A stretch of 64,000 bases of DNA from the NCBI GenBank assembly GCA_947462335.1, contig OX381715.1, positions 43,183,472 through 43,247,471 on the forward strand, in the 5' to 3' direction. Positions 35,385 through 47,860 of the stretch are shown in pieces. The DNA comes from Harmothoe impar. Taxonomy: Eukaryota > Annelida > Polychaeta > Phyllodocida > Polynoidae. The position numbers and the translations under genes are program-made. Positions within the stretch are counted from its first letter, which is position 1. Every line of letters begins with the position of its first letter. The notes under the pieces are model-generated. The model did not search any database, had not been told where the DNA came from, and was given only the letters and a program-made list of their open reading frames with translations.

Positions 35385-36180
35385 TAGCTGACATAGTAGC
35401 TTTGATTGTTAACGCCAAGCAGAAACGTCTCACACAGGAGCATGCAGGGCATCCATGTCAGGACAGTGTGAGCAGCCAAGCAAAAGGGATGATCCGCAAG
35501 CCCCACACAGGCGAGGGAACATTTAAGAATAAGCTCAATTATAATGGACCTTTTTCCAAGCCCTACTAAGCCCCTTTAACTTTTTTGGGCAAATTAGTGT
35601 ATGGAAATGTATGACCCGGGTCACACGTCATCACTAAACCCACACAAAGAAAAGTAAAGGTGCCAACTGTGTCTCCCACATGACTAGTAAAATAGTCAAA
35701 CCCGCTAATGACACAACACGGCCACAACCCCTTCATCCCCAACCCCACTATCCAGACAGTCCCGGCTTGTTATATAATAGGGCCGCAGACGAGGGGTGGC
35801 TGTGTCACTTGTCGATCCCAAGAAATGCCAATGTCCCTTGTCGATCTTAAGAAATGGGTCTTGTCCCTTGTCGATTTAAAGGAGTATGGTTGTCCCTTGT
35901 CGCCAACCCCCAGCATTCCCTTGTCCCTTGTCCATAATGGTTAAATAGGGTCTTGTTGCCTTTTTGATTTTACCCGTCTGGGGCCCTTGTTATGGAGGTT
36001 CTTGAATCCTTTCGGCATGGCTGCTGTTGTCTTGTGTCTATACACGAGCAGCAAGACAGTGGTAGACACAACTCACGCTGAGGAGCTGCTTATCTGACGT
36101 CCCCTTGTGATGCACCACAGGCACACCCCAGTACAGCAACGGCTGGCGGTGAGGCTCTCTACTCCCCACTGATAAGCTAC
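35385..36180. other. Intergenic with CTTGTCCCTTGTCGAT repeats
   Basis: 35800-35935 holds four or five imperfect ~33-bp units containing GTCCCTTGTCGAT and AAGAAATG. No gene. Confidence 0.6.
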
Positions 36181-36181
36181 A

Positions 36182-36328
<147 letters not shown>

Positions 36329-36708
36329 TTACATATTTGCATGCTATTGTATGCTACATAGTTGATATTTTGTATCTCTCTCTGTGTTTGTTTCTCTCTC
36401 TCTCTCTGAATCTGAGCTAGGGCCAAGGGTCAAATATTAATAGCAATAGAGGACTGCCTCAGACATTTGTAGCTAATTCTCTAGGCCACTTTGGGAGGCG
36501 ATTTCGATGATCCACCAGTTGAGGCTACGGGTTAATTTCTGGGTACTTTCAAGCTCTAAGGTAGATTAAAATGAAGTCTTTTGCATATCGATCTACCAAT
36601 CTTTGATTTTCAGCCAATGAAACCCGAAGCTCTCGTGCATTGTTTGGCTCCAGGTAGATACAGGCTATAGCCTGAGTGTGGGGATGGTATCTGGACAGTC
36701 TTGTTGTG
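36329..36708. other. Intergenic, nothing recognised
   Basis: CT-rich run near 36377-36410; no gene. Confidence 0.5.
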
Positions 36709-36712
36709 TTAA

Positions 36713-36910
36713 ACTTTTAAGGAAGCCATGACACCATAATGCATCATTTCTTTGGATGTCATAATGCATCATGTCGACCCTAAAGTGTTCAGACACCCCT
36801 GACAGGTCAGCATGATGTACCAATGCAGCACTAGTGAGTTACTCGCCGTGATTACATTGGTACATCGTGACAACAAATGTCATCTTTTAGCGACATCAGT
36901 CCTTGAAGGG
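36713..36910. mobile_element. TTAA-MITE family copy
   Basis: TTAA at 36709-36712 and 36911-36914, left end ACTTTTAAGGAAGCC, right end CCTTGAAGGG. Hairpin GCATGATGTACCAATGCAGC / GATTACATTGGTACATCGTG. Confidence 0.85.
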
Positions 36911-37019
36911 TTAAGTTTCCCTTTCTGTACCAGAGTCAGGCTCAGCTGTCACTGAGGTTACACCAGACGGGTAGCACACTACTGATAGTATCAACACCCA
37001 CACATAGGCCCTGGGAACC

Positions 37020-37330
37020 TGTCTGGTCACTACACTGATAATCTAAATACCCTGGGTCTTAGTCAATGGTGGCTAACTCGGGTTAGTCATGGGATTATTA
37101 GTAAGAATGTCAGACTGATATTCAAAAATGACTGATGTAAAAATAAAATATGGCTGCTAATGCCTTACTAAAAAAGACTGAGCCTTATATTCATAGGAAA
37201 TGGCAAGACTAAGGGGGCTAAGTCTCTACTGACTTTACCTGACAATATTAACTAACCTACGTTTGTGAGTCAAAGTATGCCCATTAATTGTCTAAATCTA
37301 GGGATCTAGGATCATACTTCTACGCAGTTT
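37020..37330. repeat. Second copy of the 23540-23830 dispersed repeat
   Basis: CACTGATAATCTAAATACCC then TGGGTCTTAGTC, and AAGACTAAGGGGGCT align with 23546-23700. Confidence 0.7.
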
Positions 37331-38828
37331 CTCCTTCCACTCAAAAAAATAGATTGGAGAGATGGGAGGGTATAATATGGACAATTCCCATATACATGCA
37401 CCTCAGGGAATGATCATTGTATTATCAACAGGCGAGAGGAGGGATGTGCAACATTATTGACCCCTTGACCGGGAGGGGGGTGGGGGTAAAAATGTCGACC
37501 TTCAAAAGCCTATAGAATGCAAGAATACAGACTTGAGAGAAGCCTTGAGAGCTGAGGACTATTGAAATTGACCTTTTAATAAATGTATTATGTTAATAGG
37601 CAGTTTATATAGGCTGCTACCATAAATATGTGAAAATACCAGTATTGGTGGGAAATTCAGTGTTTTGGCCATTTTCTGTGATGTTTTCAAACTGCTAGAA
37701 TGTGATCAAAATATCAAATCTGTGACATTTGTTTTTGTAAAGTGATCATATGCTGTCTATTTCAACGTAATTTTTCAAAACCCATAAAAAATGACCATAT
37801 TCTAGTGCTTTTTCAATTATGATTTAGTGTATCAATTTCCCAGGTTATGCTGTCCCAAGATTCTAGCTCAAAAAGGCCACTAATTTGAATTTTGATTTTG
37901 TAATTCAGATAGCTCTATTATATATTCTAGTGATCAAAAGTGGCAACAAATGGTACAGAAAGTATCCCTGGTGTCAACTGGTTACATTTATACCAGTGAA
38001 ATAATTTTAATAATTTTTTGTCTATTTTTTATAGCCTATCTCACAAAAATAAGGATGGCATAATTTGAACTCTTTGTAATATTTATCCATATATATATAT
38101 CCCAATAACTATATAGCAAGTGCATGAGTACATATGGAGTAGTAAATAAACACATAATATATCAAAAGAGCTTTAATATGGTATCTTTAGTTCTTTTCTA
38201 CTCCAAATATTGATCAAATGACACTGTTTGCAAGAAATGTAGTAGGGAAAAACTAGTTTTTTAGTCCGCAATTTGCTGACCTGTTTGAAGTTCCTCTTTG
38301 TGAACCACAATTTCACTCACGATCAACTGAAGCAGCTGGACTTTGTTATGTGAAGAGCTGAGTATGACCTTACAAGGAGAGAGCTGCATATTGCAGGAAA
38401 GTTAATGTCTTCTGCTTGCTTCAGTGCTTTGCCCAAAGTGAGTGGCTGGAGTCGAGGCATCTAACATAAGGTACACATTTTCTTGATATATTCAACAATA
38501 TTGTCGATGTAAGCTTTTACAGTCCAATTTGATGGCCAGTGCACAACCCTCAACATAGCACAACCATCAATGATGGTATCTGTTGGTTTGAGAAATACAG
38601 AAACTTCTACTTTAGTTTGGTATTTAATGTTGCCTTACAATGTTTCTTTATATTAAATCTACTACAACCACAAATATGTATTTAACCTGCATATGTCACT
38701 AATTTATACAGTATTTATATTGTTTACAAACTTCAGAAAGTGTGACGTCACACAAGTTCATAGACACCCCCCCCCCCCTGTCACACTTCATCACACAAAA
38801 AAAGATACCCCCCCATCCCCTCAGGCAT
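37331..38828. other. AT-rich intergenic, nothing recognised
   Basis: No ORF above noise and no repeated unit except a C run at 38766-38778. Confidence 0.5.
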
Positions 38829-39070
38829 GACATACTTAATGGACGGCCCCTTTGTAGTCATGTTGCACACCAGTGCAGCCCTGATGAGAAACTCGCCGGA
38901 GGCGTATTCTGGCATCATGCTGACACTTTGGGAGTTTCTCAACCCAATAGGGTCGGCATGATGTTTGAATGCAGCACTGGCGAGTTACTTGTGAGGGCTG
39001 CAATCATGAATCATGACGACCAAGGGCATGATGCATTAAGGTTAAGCCATCATACAGTCCTTAAAGGGTT
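38829..39070. mobile_element. TTAA-MITE family copy
   Basis: TTAATGGACGGCCCCTTTGT, CATGTTGCACACCAGTGCAG, GGCATGATGTTTGAATGCAG / GGGCTGCAATCATGAATCAT and CCTTAAAGGGTTGA identify it. Confidence 0.8.
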
Positions 39071-40055
39071 GAGCCATGTTTCAGTTCAGTCATGCCGGCC
39101 ATAAAGGGTATAGGCTGGACCTATCCATCTTTAATGAATAGTTCTTCATGAGACTCTGTAGCAGGACTGGCCCCAGGTGAGGGTGAGAGGTGGGAGACTT
39201 CTCATGACACTTAGCCCTTTGTGTGCCGCATAGTGCTTTAATGTGTCATGTTCTAGGTTGTTATACTGCTAATCCAGCTGGGGATTTTACCCTCCCAACA
39301 GCACCTTGGAATTGAACTTCCACAAATGAGGCAAATCCGTGGGAGAACACCGGAAAAGGCACAATATATTCTTAGAAACCTTCTGTCCCCATAAATCGCA
39401 AACATTCAATACTCGTGTGATGTTTGAAGGGTACCGGGGCTGCAGAAACTTAGGGGATGTTTTAACCCCGTAGAGTGGGCATCGTGGATGCAGCCCTGGT
39501 GAGTATCTATAGCCTCGCCAGGGCTAGATACTTTCATCATGACTATAAAGTGTATTATAGCACATTAAAGCCCTGTGCTCCTCCAAACAACAAGAAACAA
39601 CAGGAGAATGATTGTGTGAACTTCTTGAGTCTCACTAGTTCAAGAAAGTTTCCAGAAAACGTTCCAAAAACGTTCTCGAGTTTCACTGATTCAAAAAACA
39701 AGAAATTCTAGGGAATACAATACCAAAAAATCTCCAGAAAACTTTCAAGGAAATTCTCGTAGGGATCACGAGCCAAGGCTCAAGAAAGGCAGATTTTGTT
39801 TGCAGAGCCGCCACTAAAGGGTTACTCTCCCTCCCCCAGGCTGCACACAGTGGGTGACAGGGGGTGACAATACGCCTGTCAGTGACCCTGTCACCCCCTG
39901 ACACATGTCACAGCGCCCTCTACAGTCACTATAATGCACTAATTTGTCTGAGCTGTCATCACCCACTACACTGTTAGAAGTAAGTACTGTTCCTGTACAG
40001 CAAATATTGCAGGCAACTCTGGTTCCACTAGATTTTGCTGTAGACCTACAGCAAG
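39071..40055. other. Intergenic with MITE scrap and a GGGTGACA palindrome
   Basis: 39478-39560 is a scrap of the TTAA-MITE family (GATGCAGCCCTGGTGAGTAT, CCTCGCCAGGGCTA). 39850-39900 contains GTGACAGGGGGTGACA facing TGTCACCCCCTGAC, a short hairpin. Confidence 0.6.
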
Positions 40056-40895
40056 CCCAGTAGGCAAACTGCAGTTGATTCAATGTTGATTCAATGTATG
40101 TAGCGACATAATATCAACAGTTGATACAGGGTTGTCATTTTGTTGATATTGATGAGGTCATCAACATTGATCATTCATCAGTGATTCAACATTGAAATGA
40201 TCATTGTAAATCAACAACAAATAAACATAATAAAATGATTTACATTGATTTGATATTCACTGCTGATGCATTATTTGAGATTCAGTATATTAGATACAGT
40301 ATTCTTATGTAGACTCATTCCTTTAATTTATATATTTTCATTACAACACCCCCCCCCCATTTCTCCAAGATTAAATGCTAATTCTAGGACTATCCAGGGT
40401 AGGGGTACATGAATGACCTCTGATGATCACACTAAGAGGCATTCACATCCATTTCAAACTGACCTGGTCATTATAGGCTTTATCTATCATTCTTAGCAAC
40501 ATAAAGGGTGTCTTACGAAAACCATGCATGTATTCTTGTCATTTAATTCCAAATGTCAACCAAATGCACACACTATATTTGTCAAGGAAAATGAATGACA
40601 TTTTGATCAATTGTATGCATTGATGAGAAAATAAGAGCTTACACTTAGGGAAAATTAATGTAGCATGGAGATGGAAATGCTAAGGAGTAGGTTGTGGAGG
40701 CACCTAGTGGGAAAGGTGGGAAAACCCATGGTTGATTCAAATTTGATATCCAAACATTGCATCAATGTTGAAACAGGTGTTGGTTGACAACGTTGAAATT
40801 GCAACATTGAATCAATGTTGAAAACAGGTTGATCTACCCTGTAACCCTATATCAACCAGTTTTCAACGTTGAATCAAGGTTTTGTGCCCACTGGG
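40056..40895. mobile_element. 840-bp TIR element, CCCAGT(A/G)GGC ends with TTGATTCAA words
   Basis: CCCAGTAGGCAAACTGCAGT at the left is the inverted counterpart of the right end (TTTTGTGCCCACTGGG). Both subterminal regions repeat ACATTGAATCAATGTTGA-like palindromic words: GATTCAATGTTGATTCAATG at 40077, AACATTGAATCAATGTTGAA at 40803. No ORF, and no clear target duplication. Confidence 0.65.
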
Positions 40896-40904
40896 AGTGA
40901 GCTT

Positions 40905-41290
40905 GTGTATATTTACAGCACTATGTACTGTACAGGGACAGCAGAATCTTCAGCAAAATTGATTGTAACTCATAGTCTGAAGGTCCTGGGTTCACCTCCC
41001 AGTGCTGGTGATATTTTTAATCAACTAAGTGAGGGAAAAACGAATTTTAGATGGATGTAGGTGAACATGAGAAGTGGCTTGCCCAAGTATTGAACTCACC
41101 ACCTGTGGTGTTGGAGACGGGCTCTGATCCATTGCGCCACACAGCCGGTGTTACAAATGGTCATATTGGGCTATAAGCTACCTCTGCCATGTCTGTATAT
41201 TAAATGAGCTACAGCCTTGTTGCTAAAGATCCCTAATGAGAGGTGGCTAGACCAAGGATCGATCCCACAGCCTCTGGTGTACATATTACA
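40905..41290 (-). repeat. tRNA-like SINE sequence
   Basis: On the minus strand 41157-41085 reads GGCTGTGTGGCGCAATGGAT, an A-box-like start, and then a B-box-like GTGAGTTCAATACT. A second B-box-like GGGATCGATCCTTGG lies, also on the minus strand, at about 41248-41272, and CTGGGTTCACCTCCCAG at 40988-41004 resembles a T arm on the plus strand. None folds into a complete tRNA, so SINE heads or tRNA pseudogenes are more likely than functional genes. Confidence 0.5.
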
Positions 41291-41419
41291 GGGAAAAGTG
41301 CTGTAGATCTACAAGACTTAGTCACTACCGTAACCTGCATCTACAGTAACAGAATTGTAAATGTACAGCAAAATTTGCTGTATTATTCTGTATTATTGAA
41401 AAAGTAAACTAAATAAAAA

Positions 41420-42090
41420 AAACGACCTTGTCATTTATGTCACTGACGTCATGAACCTGCACCGAGCTATGCGGGTCAGTACTGTAGAGACCACACGCAA
41501 CCGGCAACTACTGTGCCTGTTGCACAAGAGATCAAAGGTTATGGACAACATACTACAGCGACCAAGACTCCTGCACGGCAATGACAAGGTCCAACTGAAA
41601 GTGATGAGAATAAAGAAGGACATATACGAGAGATCCCCCTTGTGCCGCGGTCTCCCACTCTGGAATGCGCTGGACGTGCAAACCCAAAAACTAGGAAGCA
41701 ATTCCCAGTTCCTAGAAGCAGTGAAGCGACTACCTGATGCCCCTCTAGACAATTAAGAACATGATCTTAGTTGATAAATACATCATATACTAGCAATGAC
41801 TCAACTAGTTGAGCATACCAGTACTCTGACAGTTCTGACTAGTAAACAAATGCTGTATTATTGTATGTGATACCCACCCTGAAAAGACATATACTGGACT
41901 CCGCCTGGTAGAGACCAGAATTGTAGTTATACGTACAACAAACTCTCACTTGCATAATCGTGATTATAAGAACTCTACCTCTCTATGAAGTACTATCTGT
42001 TACTACTTCTTGGCATCTTGATTGAAATTGTCCTTTGTATTTTACGAACATCATGCCAGTAATAAAAATTACCAACAACAACAAGCCTTC
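41420..42090 (+). pseudogene. LINE 3' end, truncated ORF tail
   Basis: The ORF at 41451-41756 has the C-terminal tail of a LINE reverse transcriptase: LLCLLHKRSK, ERSPLCRGLPLWNALDVQ, then FLEAVKRLPD and stop. The SPLxRGxxLWNxL phrase is characteristic of jockey/CR1-type tails. The catalytic core is missing. The 3' end near 42060-42085 is AATAAAAATTACCAACAACAACAA, a simple-repeat tail as in LINE insertions. Confidence 0.75.
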
Positions 42091-42536
42091 ACCGGTCACT
42101 AGCAGTTCCCACTGGGAGCTCCACCTATGAGGTTACATGTGGATACCTCTTAGGTAGCAGCTACTAAAGACTCACTGCCAGAAACCTGGATTGGACCCTG
42201 GTCCCCAGATGACCATCCACCCATTGGGTAGAAGCAACCTGATCCAGGTTCTGTCTTCAACAACGGTGATGTCCATATGATGTATGGTAGTGTGGCCATG
42301 ATTGTTCCATCCGCCTGCAAACACCTGAAAAAAGAAGGCTCTTTAAAGCTCTTTAAAACTGTACATCCACCTGTGTCGTTCCTTGGGAGGATAGCTGCAA
42401 GTCATACGATCCTTACAGTTCCCTAGTAGTCAGATATTTGGACGGTTCCCCGACAGTCCCTAGTCCTAGCCTACCCCCAAGGATTAGGATCACTACAGTA
42501 TCATAAATTTGCCCAAATATAAACATTCATGCAGTC

Positions 42537-42602
42537 ATGGGTTATTTTCAGGGGGTTTTGTGGGGCGTGCCCTACGGCCAAACCCTGGATTCACCACTGA
42601 CA
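42537..42602 (-). repeat. Fragment with CAGTGGTGAATCCAGG end
   Basis: Minus strand reads CAGTGGTGAATCCAGGGTTT, a relative of the CAGTGGCGGATCC MITE end. Only one end is present. Confidence 0.5.
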
Positions 42603-42704
42603 CTAGCTCCCCCTACTGGACATTTTTAGAAGGTTTAGAAACTCACTAGCTCCCCCTGGTGTGTATTGGTTCATGGCCAATTCCAGAAAACACCTTAGTA
42701 CGTT

Positions 42705-42785
42705 TCCCCGAGAGAGAAGCTTGAACCCTTAACCCTCCAATTTAGAAGCAAGGATGCTGCCAACTGAGCTAACTAGGCAAGTGTC
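42705..42785 (-). repeat. tRNA-derived SINE head
   Basis: Minus strand reads GCCTAGTTAGCTCAGTTGGC (A box TAGCTCAGTTGG), an anticodon-like loop around CTTCTAA, then GGGTTCAAGC (B box). The acceptor stem does not pair, so it is not a working tRNA gene. Confidence 0.65.
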
Positions 42786-42944
42786 AGCAAAGATAGTGCT
42801 TAGATTAGTCATGGGATTCAAGACGCCAATCCCAGTGATACCCTCAAGGCTACCTATCCACATGAATCAGAAAGTGAAACTATCAAGGGCTGCTACTAGT
42901 ATTAGCAGTATCATTGAAGAACAGGGAAGGGGGAGAATATGGAT

Positions 42945-43167
42945 GTGCCTCTACATGGGTAAAAATCGACACGGGCGACACAGCGACATGGCCCTTTGAC
43001 GGTCTTTTAAAAATCGATGCAAACAGAAAAATTAGGGGTAAAAATCAACTCACAGAGATTTTTCTATGAGTTCCTATATATAAAAAGAGTGACAGAGTGA
43101 CACGCTGTCTCCGCTAAAAAGTGACGCAGTGACACGCTCAAATATCTAAGGACCCATGTAGAGGCAC
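42945..43167. mobile_element. 223-bp TIR element, GTGCCTCTACATGGGT ends, TSD ATGGAT
   Basis: GTGCCTCTACATGGGT at the left is matched by ACCCATGTAGAGGCAC at 43152-43167, with ATGGAT on each side (42939-42944, 43168-43173). The interior repeats GACAC(A/G)G/GTGACA words (CGACACGGGCGACACAGCGA, AGTGACAGAGTGACACGCTG) in both halves. Related end at 25786-25803. Confidence 0.85.
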
Positions 43168-43173
43168 ATGGAT

Positions 43174-43790
43174 TCATTGAGGGGTTTGGGGCAAATATAT
43201 TTGGGCCCCTCTTGAGCGGATACAATGTATAGCCAAGAGGGGCTGGACGATAAAGATTTCACATTTTCAGCCTTTCTCAGGGAGGTTAGAGGACAGGCGC
43301 GATCCAAAAACTTTTTTTGTGGGCTGAACAAAAATGTGTTGACATGCCTAGACAAAAATTAATCATTCCCCTCATGATGAAATGACAACTCACAAAGCAT
43401 CTTTGGGGAATACAGGCCAGAGCCAGAAAAAGACTATATTCTCAGCATTTGTATGATTCCATATCCATATTGCAGTCAGCACTCAACGACAGAGTATTTT
43501 CAATGGGGAATCCTATGGGAGAAAGTTGGAATATGATGGCTTGACATGAGTGCAGTAATGACAAATTAATAACATACTTTCTCCTTTCTCTCTCCACCCT
43601 GAGACAAGGTCCCTGCTTGATACACTCCCAAAGCGTCAGTAGGAGTAGACTCACAGGGTTGCATTCATACATCATCTGGAATTCTTCTGGAATAATAAAC
43701 GATTATGCCAATATCACAACAATTTTAATATGCGACTTCCGACCCATTTCGTTAAAACGGGTCACATATGTGCATGGAATAGCATTTTAA
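43174..43790. other. Intergenic with MITE scrap
   Basis: 43612-43680 carries a scrap of the double-hairpin family (GATACACTCCCAAAGCGTCA, GTTGCATTCATACATCATCT). Nothing else recognised. Confidence 0.5.
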
Positions 43791-43799
43791 AGTAATCAA

Positions 43800-44620
43800 C
43801 TTACCCTCAGTTCTCTCAGGATATATAGTTTATAATCTTTTACACTCAGAAACAACATTTTGAACATATGGTACCCTGCATATTTTAAAGGTTTTTGGTG
43901 TTTAAAATGAAAAATATATAAATGGAGCACACAGTCAGGATGTGCAATTGCTCGGAAGGCAATTATACAACAAGGAAATGTTCCAACAATTTGATGTGCA
44001 GATTATTCTAAAAACAGTTGATTAAAAACATTAATTCTTACATAATACTTTCTCCCCAGCCTTTTGCACTCAAGTAGTGGGGCATAGTTAATATCCCCAC
44101 AATGTGTGGGTGCTTAGTTATCATTAGAATTACCATGAATATATGTTTTCCATAATAAAGTGCAATTTTAAATTCACTTTTTATTCAATGACCCCTAAAT
44201 GACCTTTAACCCTTACGGAAATATTCACACCCATATTTTCCATAATTCAAGGATTAACATAAACTTGATAAAGATAACTAACACAAGTTAGTTTTTTTAT
44301 TTAATAAATCAAATCAATAATTTCTCGAAATAATTAATAAGAAAAAAATTTTAAACAATATTTTCTCATCAACCGTTCAGACTCCAGTAGTGGGTCATAG
44401 TCTATATTTCCCAAAGATCTGGGTGCTTAATTATCATTAGAACTACAATAATACAGGATTTCCACATTTTTAAAATGCAATTTGTATTTTATTTTTTCAA
44501 TGAACCTTAGATGACCTTTAACCTTTACGAAAAAATTCTCACCCACATTTTTCCAAATCCTGATGTTCCAAGGATAAGATATTAAACTGTGGTAAAATGA
44601 ATTAACACGCTTTTTCATGG
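43800..44620. repeat. Two diverged tandem ~310-bp units
   Basis: CTCAAGTAGTGGGGCATAGT at 44070 and CTCCAGTAGTGGGTCATAGT at 44381 begin parallel stretches that share GGTGCTTA(G/A)TTATCATTAGAA, AAATGACCTTTAACCC or GATGACCTTTAACCT, TTCACACCCA or TCTCACCCAC. Period about 310. A poorer third unit may precede 44040. Confidence 0.75.
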
Positions 44621-44855
44621 AATGACACTTACAACCTACACTATAAAGGACTATCCTCAAAGGGTTAGTCACGCAGATATGCTGGGAGTTAATCTGTAAT
44701 TATCCAGCTTCATTTACATATTTCATTGTAATTGGAGCAGGGTGGGCGGGGCCAGGGGGCGGGGCCTACAGTCTCCGCCCCACAGACAGACTAGGAGTGA
44801 GACGCTAGACACGTATGTAAAGTTGTCAATGCTTGTCTAGCAATGGTGGTGGGTC
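44621..44855. other. Intergenic
   Basis: Contains GGGCGGGGCCAGGGGGCGGG-type GC-box sequence at 44745-44765; possible promoter-like island but no gene beside it. Confidence 0.4.
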
Positions 44856-44856
44856 T

Positions 44857-45202
44857 AAACCCTTTAATGACAGCATTATCTACAGCATTGCTGAATTACT
44901 GGTCAGGGCTGCATGATTACTGACATTACGAAACTTAAGCATCATGCTGTTTTTATAAGATTTAAACCTTTAAGGACAGCACAGTCCCTCAAGGAAGCAT
45001 GTTTATTTGTCGGCATAGTGCACCAACACAGCACCGGGTGCATAACTCGCCGACACCACGTCAGTGTATCACGTCGGCCATTTGGGAGCACACCAGCCAG
45101 GTATGGTCAGCATGATGAGCTGCTTGCAAGGGCTGTATTCATGCATCACCATGACAAAGGGCACAAGGAATTAAATCACCATGCTGCTCTCACGGGGTTT
45201 AG
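44857..45202. mobile_element. Two TTAA-MITE family copies in series, degenerate
   Basis: CCCTTTAATGACAGC at 44861 starts a truncated copy; TTAAACCTTTAAGGACAGCA at 44962 starts a second, longer copy with GTCGGCATAGTGCACCAACA and GGGCTGTATTCATGCATCAC, ending near CACGGGGTTTAG. Confidence 0.7.
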
Positions 45203-46390
45203 TGGCCTACTAGTAGATACTGAATGTCCCTACCTAGTCCCCGATTCAGATTTAGTTTATTAACGGAGTTTATATTTGGAGAGGGTCCTTGGGAAATAGA
45301 GAAGGGTGGTGATTTCCGATCTGAATGGGAGTAGGACACATGCTGATTAAAGCACTATAGGCCGATAAAGGGAGGTGGGCCGGACGCCGAGGGGCAGTGA
45401 CACGGAGGGGGGGGGCGTATCCCGTTAGTACCCTTACTACACCTGACACGGAGGAAGCTTGTACCGTTCTATGACCCCTCAATACACTGAGGTCCTACAC
45501 CTGTTTGCCTGGATGGATACTGTATGGAGGATGTCTGACCAGCAGGGCATGGGGAGGCGTGGGGGGGGGGGGGGGGGTCGGTAATATATACCTGGGGTGG
45601 GGGGGGGGGGTGGGGACTGTCCTGCTCGGAAGGGTGAGGGAGGCAGTAGAAAGTAAGTAAGAGGGAATGGAGGGATGAACGGAATGATAAGAAGCATGTG
45701 AAATAAGCAAGAAAAGACGACCAAAAAAGGATACTGTAATGTCGCGTTCAGGCGCCGTGTTTTGAATAGAGTCCGGGGGTAAGAGGGTTCTGAAATCAAT
45801 AGGTGCCGGGGCTGGCCGTTTCTGTATGTTATCTAAGAAACATGGGACTTAGGCAGAAGGGGTTAAAATGCACTATTTTAATGGGGGTGGGAGGGGGGAC
45901 ATAATATTTATATTTAAGTACTTTTCTAAGTATATTCTATGTTTATTCTACATTTACTAAACAGAGAGCGGCACAGCAGTCTCAGAGCGTCCCAGGCTGG
46001 GGTGTGTATTGTGACACCCAGAGCGTCTGTGGTGACCGGGACACTGAGAAAAGGAGAGTACAGGGCCCCAGTGTAGGTAACATAACAGGTTGACGTAAGA
46101 GATCGGAAAGATAAGCTGCTGCTGTGCTCTGCACTGTAAACGTGAAACAACGTGAGGCTTACATATTCATTCCAAGCTTGTGTTCCAGCCCCGTCCCTGG
46201 GGGGATCTAACATCTGCTGCATTCACCTAGCCTCCTGTACTGTCCGCTTTTATGATAACACCCTTTACTCACTGTCCTCACATTATATTGATTTGTAATC
46301 TTTTTCCCGCCAATACAGCTCTAAAAAATAGGCGCCTCCCTTGAATAGGCGCCGGGGGTATTGGGTGCGCATGTGTGGAAAACGGGGCGG
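45203..46390. other. Intergenic with G runs
   Basis: 45560-45612 has two long G runs. GAATGATAAGAAGCATGTGA at 45680 recurs at 46605 (GAATCATTAGAAGCATGTGA), followed in both by AAGCAAGAAAAGA-like sequence, a short local duplication. No gene. Confidence 0.55.
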
Positions 46391-46392
46391 TA

Positions 46393-46555
46393 TATGCAGA
46401 TACCACTGTGGTGAATGGCCTACAACACAGGTAATGCAACCACGTTGATAGAATAGAAAAAGGACAATTTATCAAGCCCACACCCCCACTATATTTACCC
46501 TGGGTACAGGGAGTGAAATCTGCTGTTAATTACTGCCTTAATGTGGGCCCTACCC
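46393..46555. repeat. Direct repeat flanking the 46728 element, left copy
   Basis: GCAGATACCACTGTGGTGAA then TGGCCTACAACACAGGTAAT through ACTGCCTTAATGTGGG also occurs at 53822-54035 in the same orientation, the right copy being longer in the middle. Confidence 0.85.
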
Positions 46556-46681
46556 CACACGAGGCGGGGCATGTTACCATAGAGCTCACAGGAGGGACGG
46601 ATGGAATCATTAGAAGCATGTGATAGAGGCAAGAAAAGATGGCCGAAATAGGATATATATGATATATATATATATATAAAA

Positions 46682-46729
<48 letters not shown>

Positions 46730-47389
46730 GTCAGATCAGAAATTCATGCAGAAAGTTGGTTTTCTGCATTCCTACAGCTACAGAATACAAAAAAATGTTC
46801 CAATTTTTAAAATATTTTTTTTGTGTATTAGAGAACACTCTAGGCTTTCAGAAAAAATTAAAATTTTCATGTGCGGTGATTTTTCTCCGATATATGGGTC
46901 CCCAAAGGTGAAAAAAGGGCAAAAATCAAGGTTTTTAGGCCTATACACATGTTTTACCAGGTCCCCATGTCACCCTAGACCTTGTAAACCTTTCCTAAAC
47001 TACATTTCTTATTAGCTATATACCCCATGTGGATAATCAACCTTAGTTCAATGGGATGGTGACCCTTAATTTTTCGCCTAGGCCCTAGATGTTCATCAAC
47101 TACTAGTCTCGGAGGCATCCGTAACAGTATTGTTTGGGCCCATATCTTCAATAATAATATTCACTACATTTACTAAATAGGTACAATAGAAAGGGTCCAT
47201 ATGGGTGGTAGCCTGACAAAAAAATATCTGGGCTTACTCAATTATTTCTATGCATTATGTCCCATATGCTATTTTGGAACTCGCATTACTGTTACGGATG
47301 CCTCAACCCTAATATGCTTCTATATGTCTTAATAAGGTAAATTGAAGTATTTCTTCCACTCTGTTTTAACAATTGGGACATATAAGTCA

Positions 47390-47860
47390 ATCGTCAACAG
47401 CGGGAGGAGCTCCCGCGGTACTGTGTGTATTGCAAGCGAGTGAATATTGGCTCAGCTCGCGGCGGTTGAGGCATCCGTAACAGTAACCCGATTTCGGCGT
47501 GGGAAACTTTCGAGCGTCTCCTCGGCGAACCGGAAGTGACCCACATCCGGGTCTTTCTTTTCGGCGTTGTCCTTTTCAATGCGCACACAGTTGGAGGAAC
47601 ACTTGCTGAGAATTTCGCTGTTTTTCAGCAGAAAAGGTAGGTTAAATGAAGAATATGTTTCATATTTTGATGTACTTAGTTGCCGGGGCGTGAGGTGTCC
47701 GCACAATATGCCAATTTTCGCGGGTATTTTCGGTTTAAATCATCGGTACTTATCGTGCGGACGCCTCACGCCCGCTTGGAGCACTCCAATGGCTATTTGC
47801 GTTGCATTTTTTGTGAAGTTTATGAAACGACGCGCGCCCCGAGGCATCCGTAACAGTAAT
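47390..47860 (+). promoter_or_regulatory. CpG-rich putative promoter of the transposase gene
   Basis: CpG and GC are far denser than in the rest of the element (CGGGAGGAGCTCCCGCGGTA, CAGCTCGCGGCGG, CGGCGTTGTCC). It precedes the predicted first exon and includes two copies of the element motif (47468, 47840). No TATA box was found. Function inferred from position and base composition only. Confidence 0.45.

Noticed and set aside
42705..42785. Functional tRNA gene
   Set aside because: A and B boxes are present but the acceptor stem does not pair; a SINE or pseudogene is more likely.
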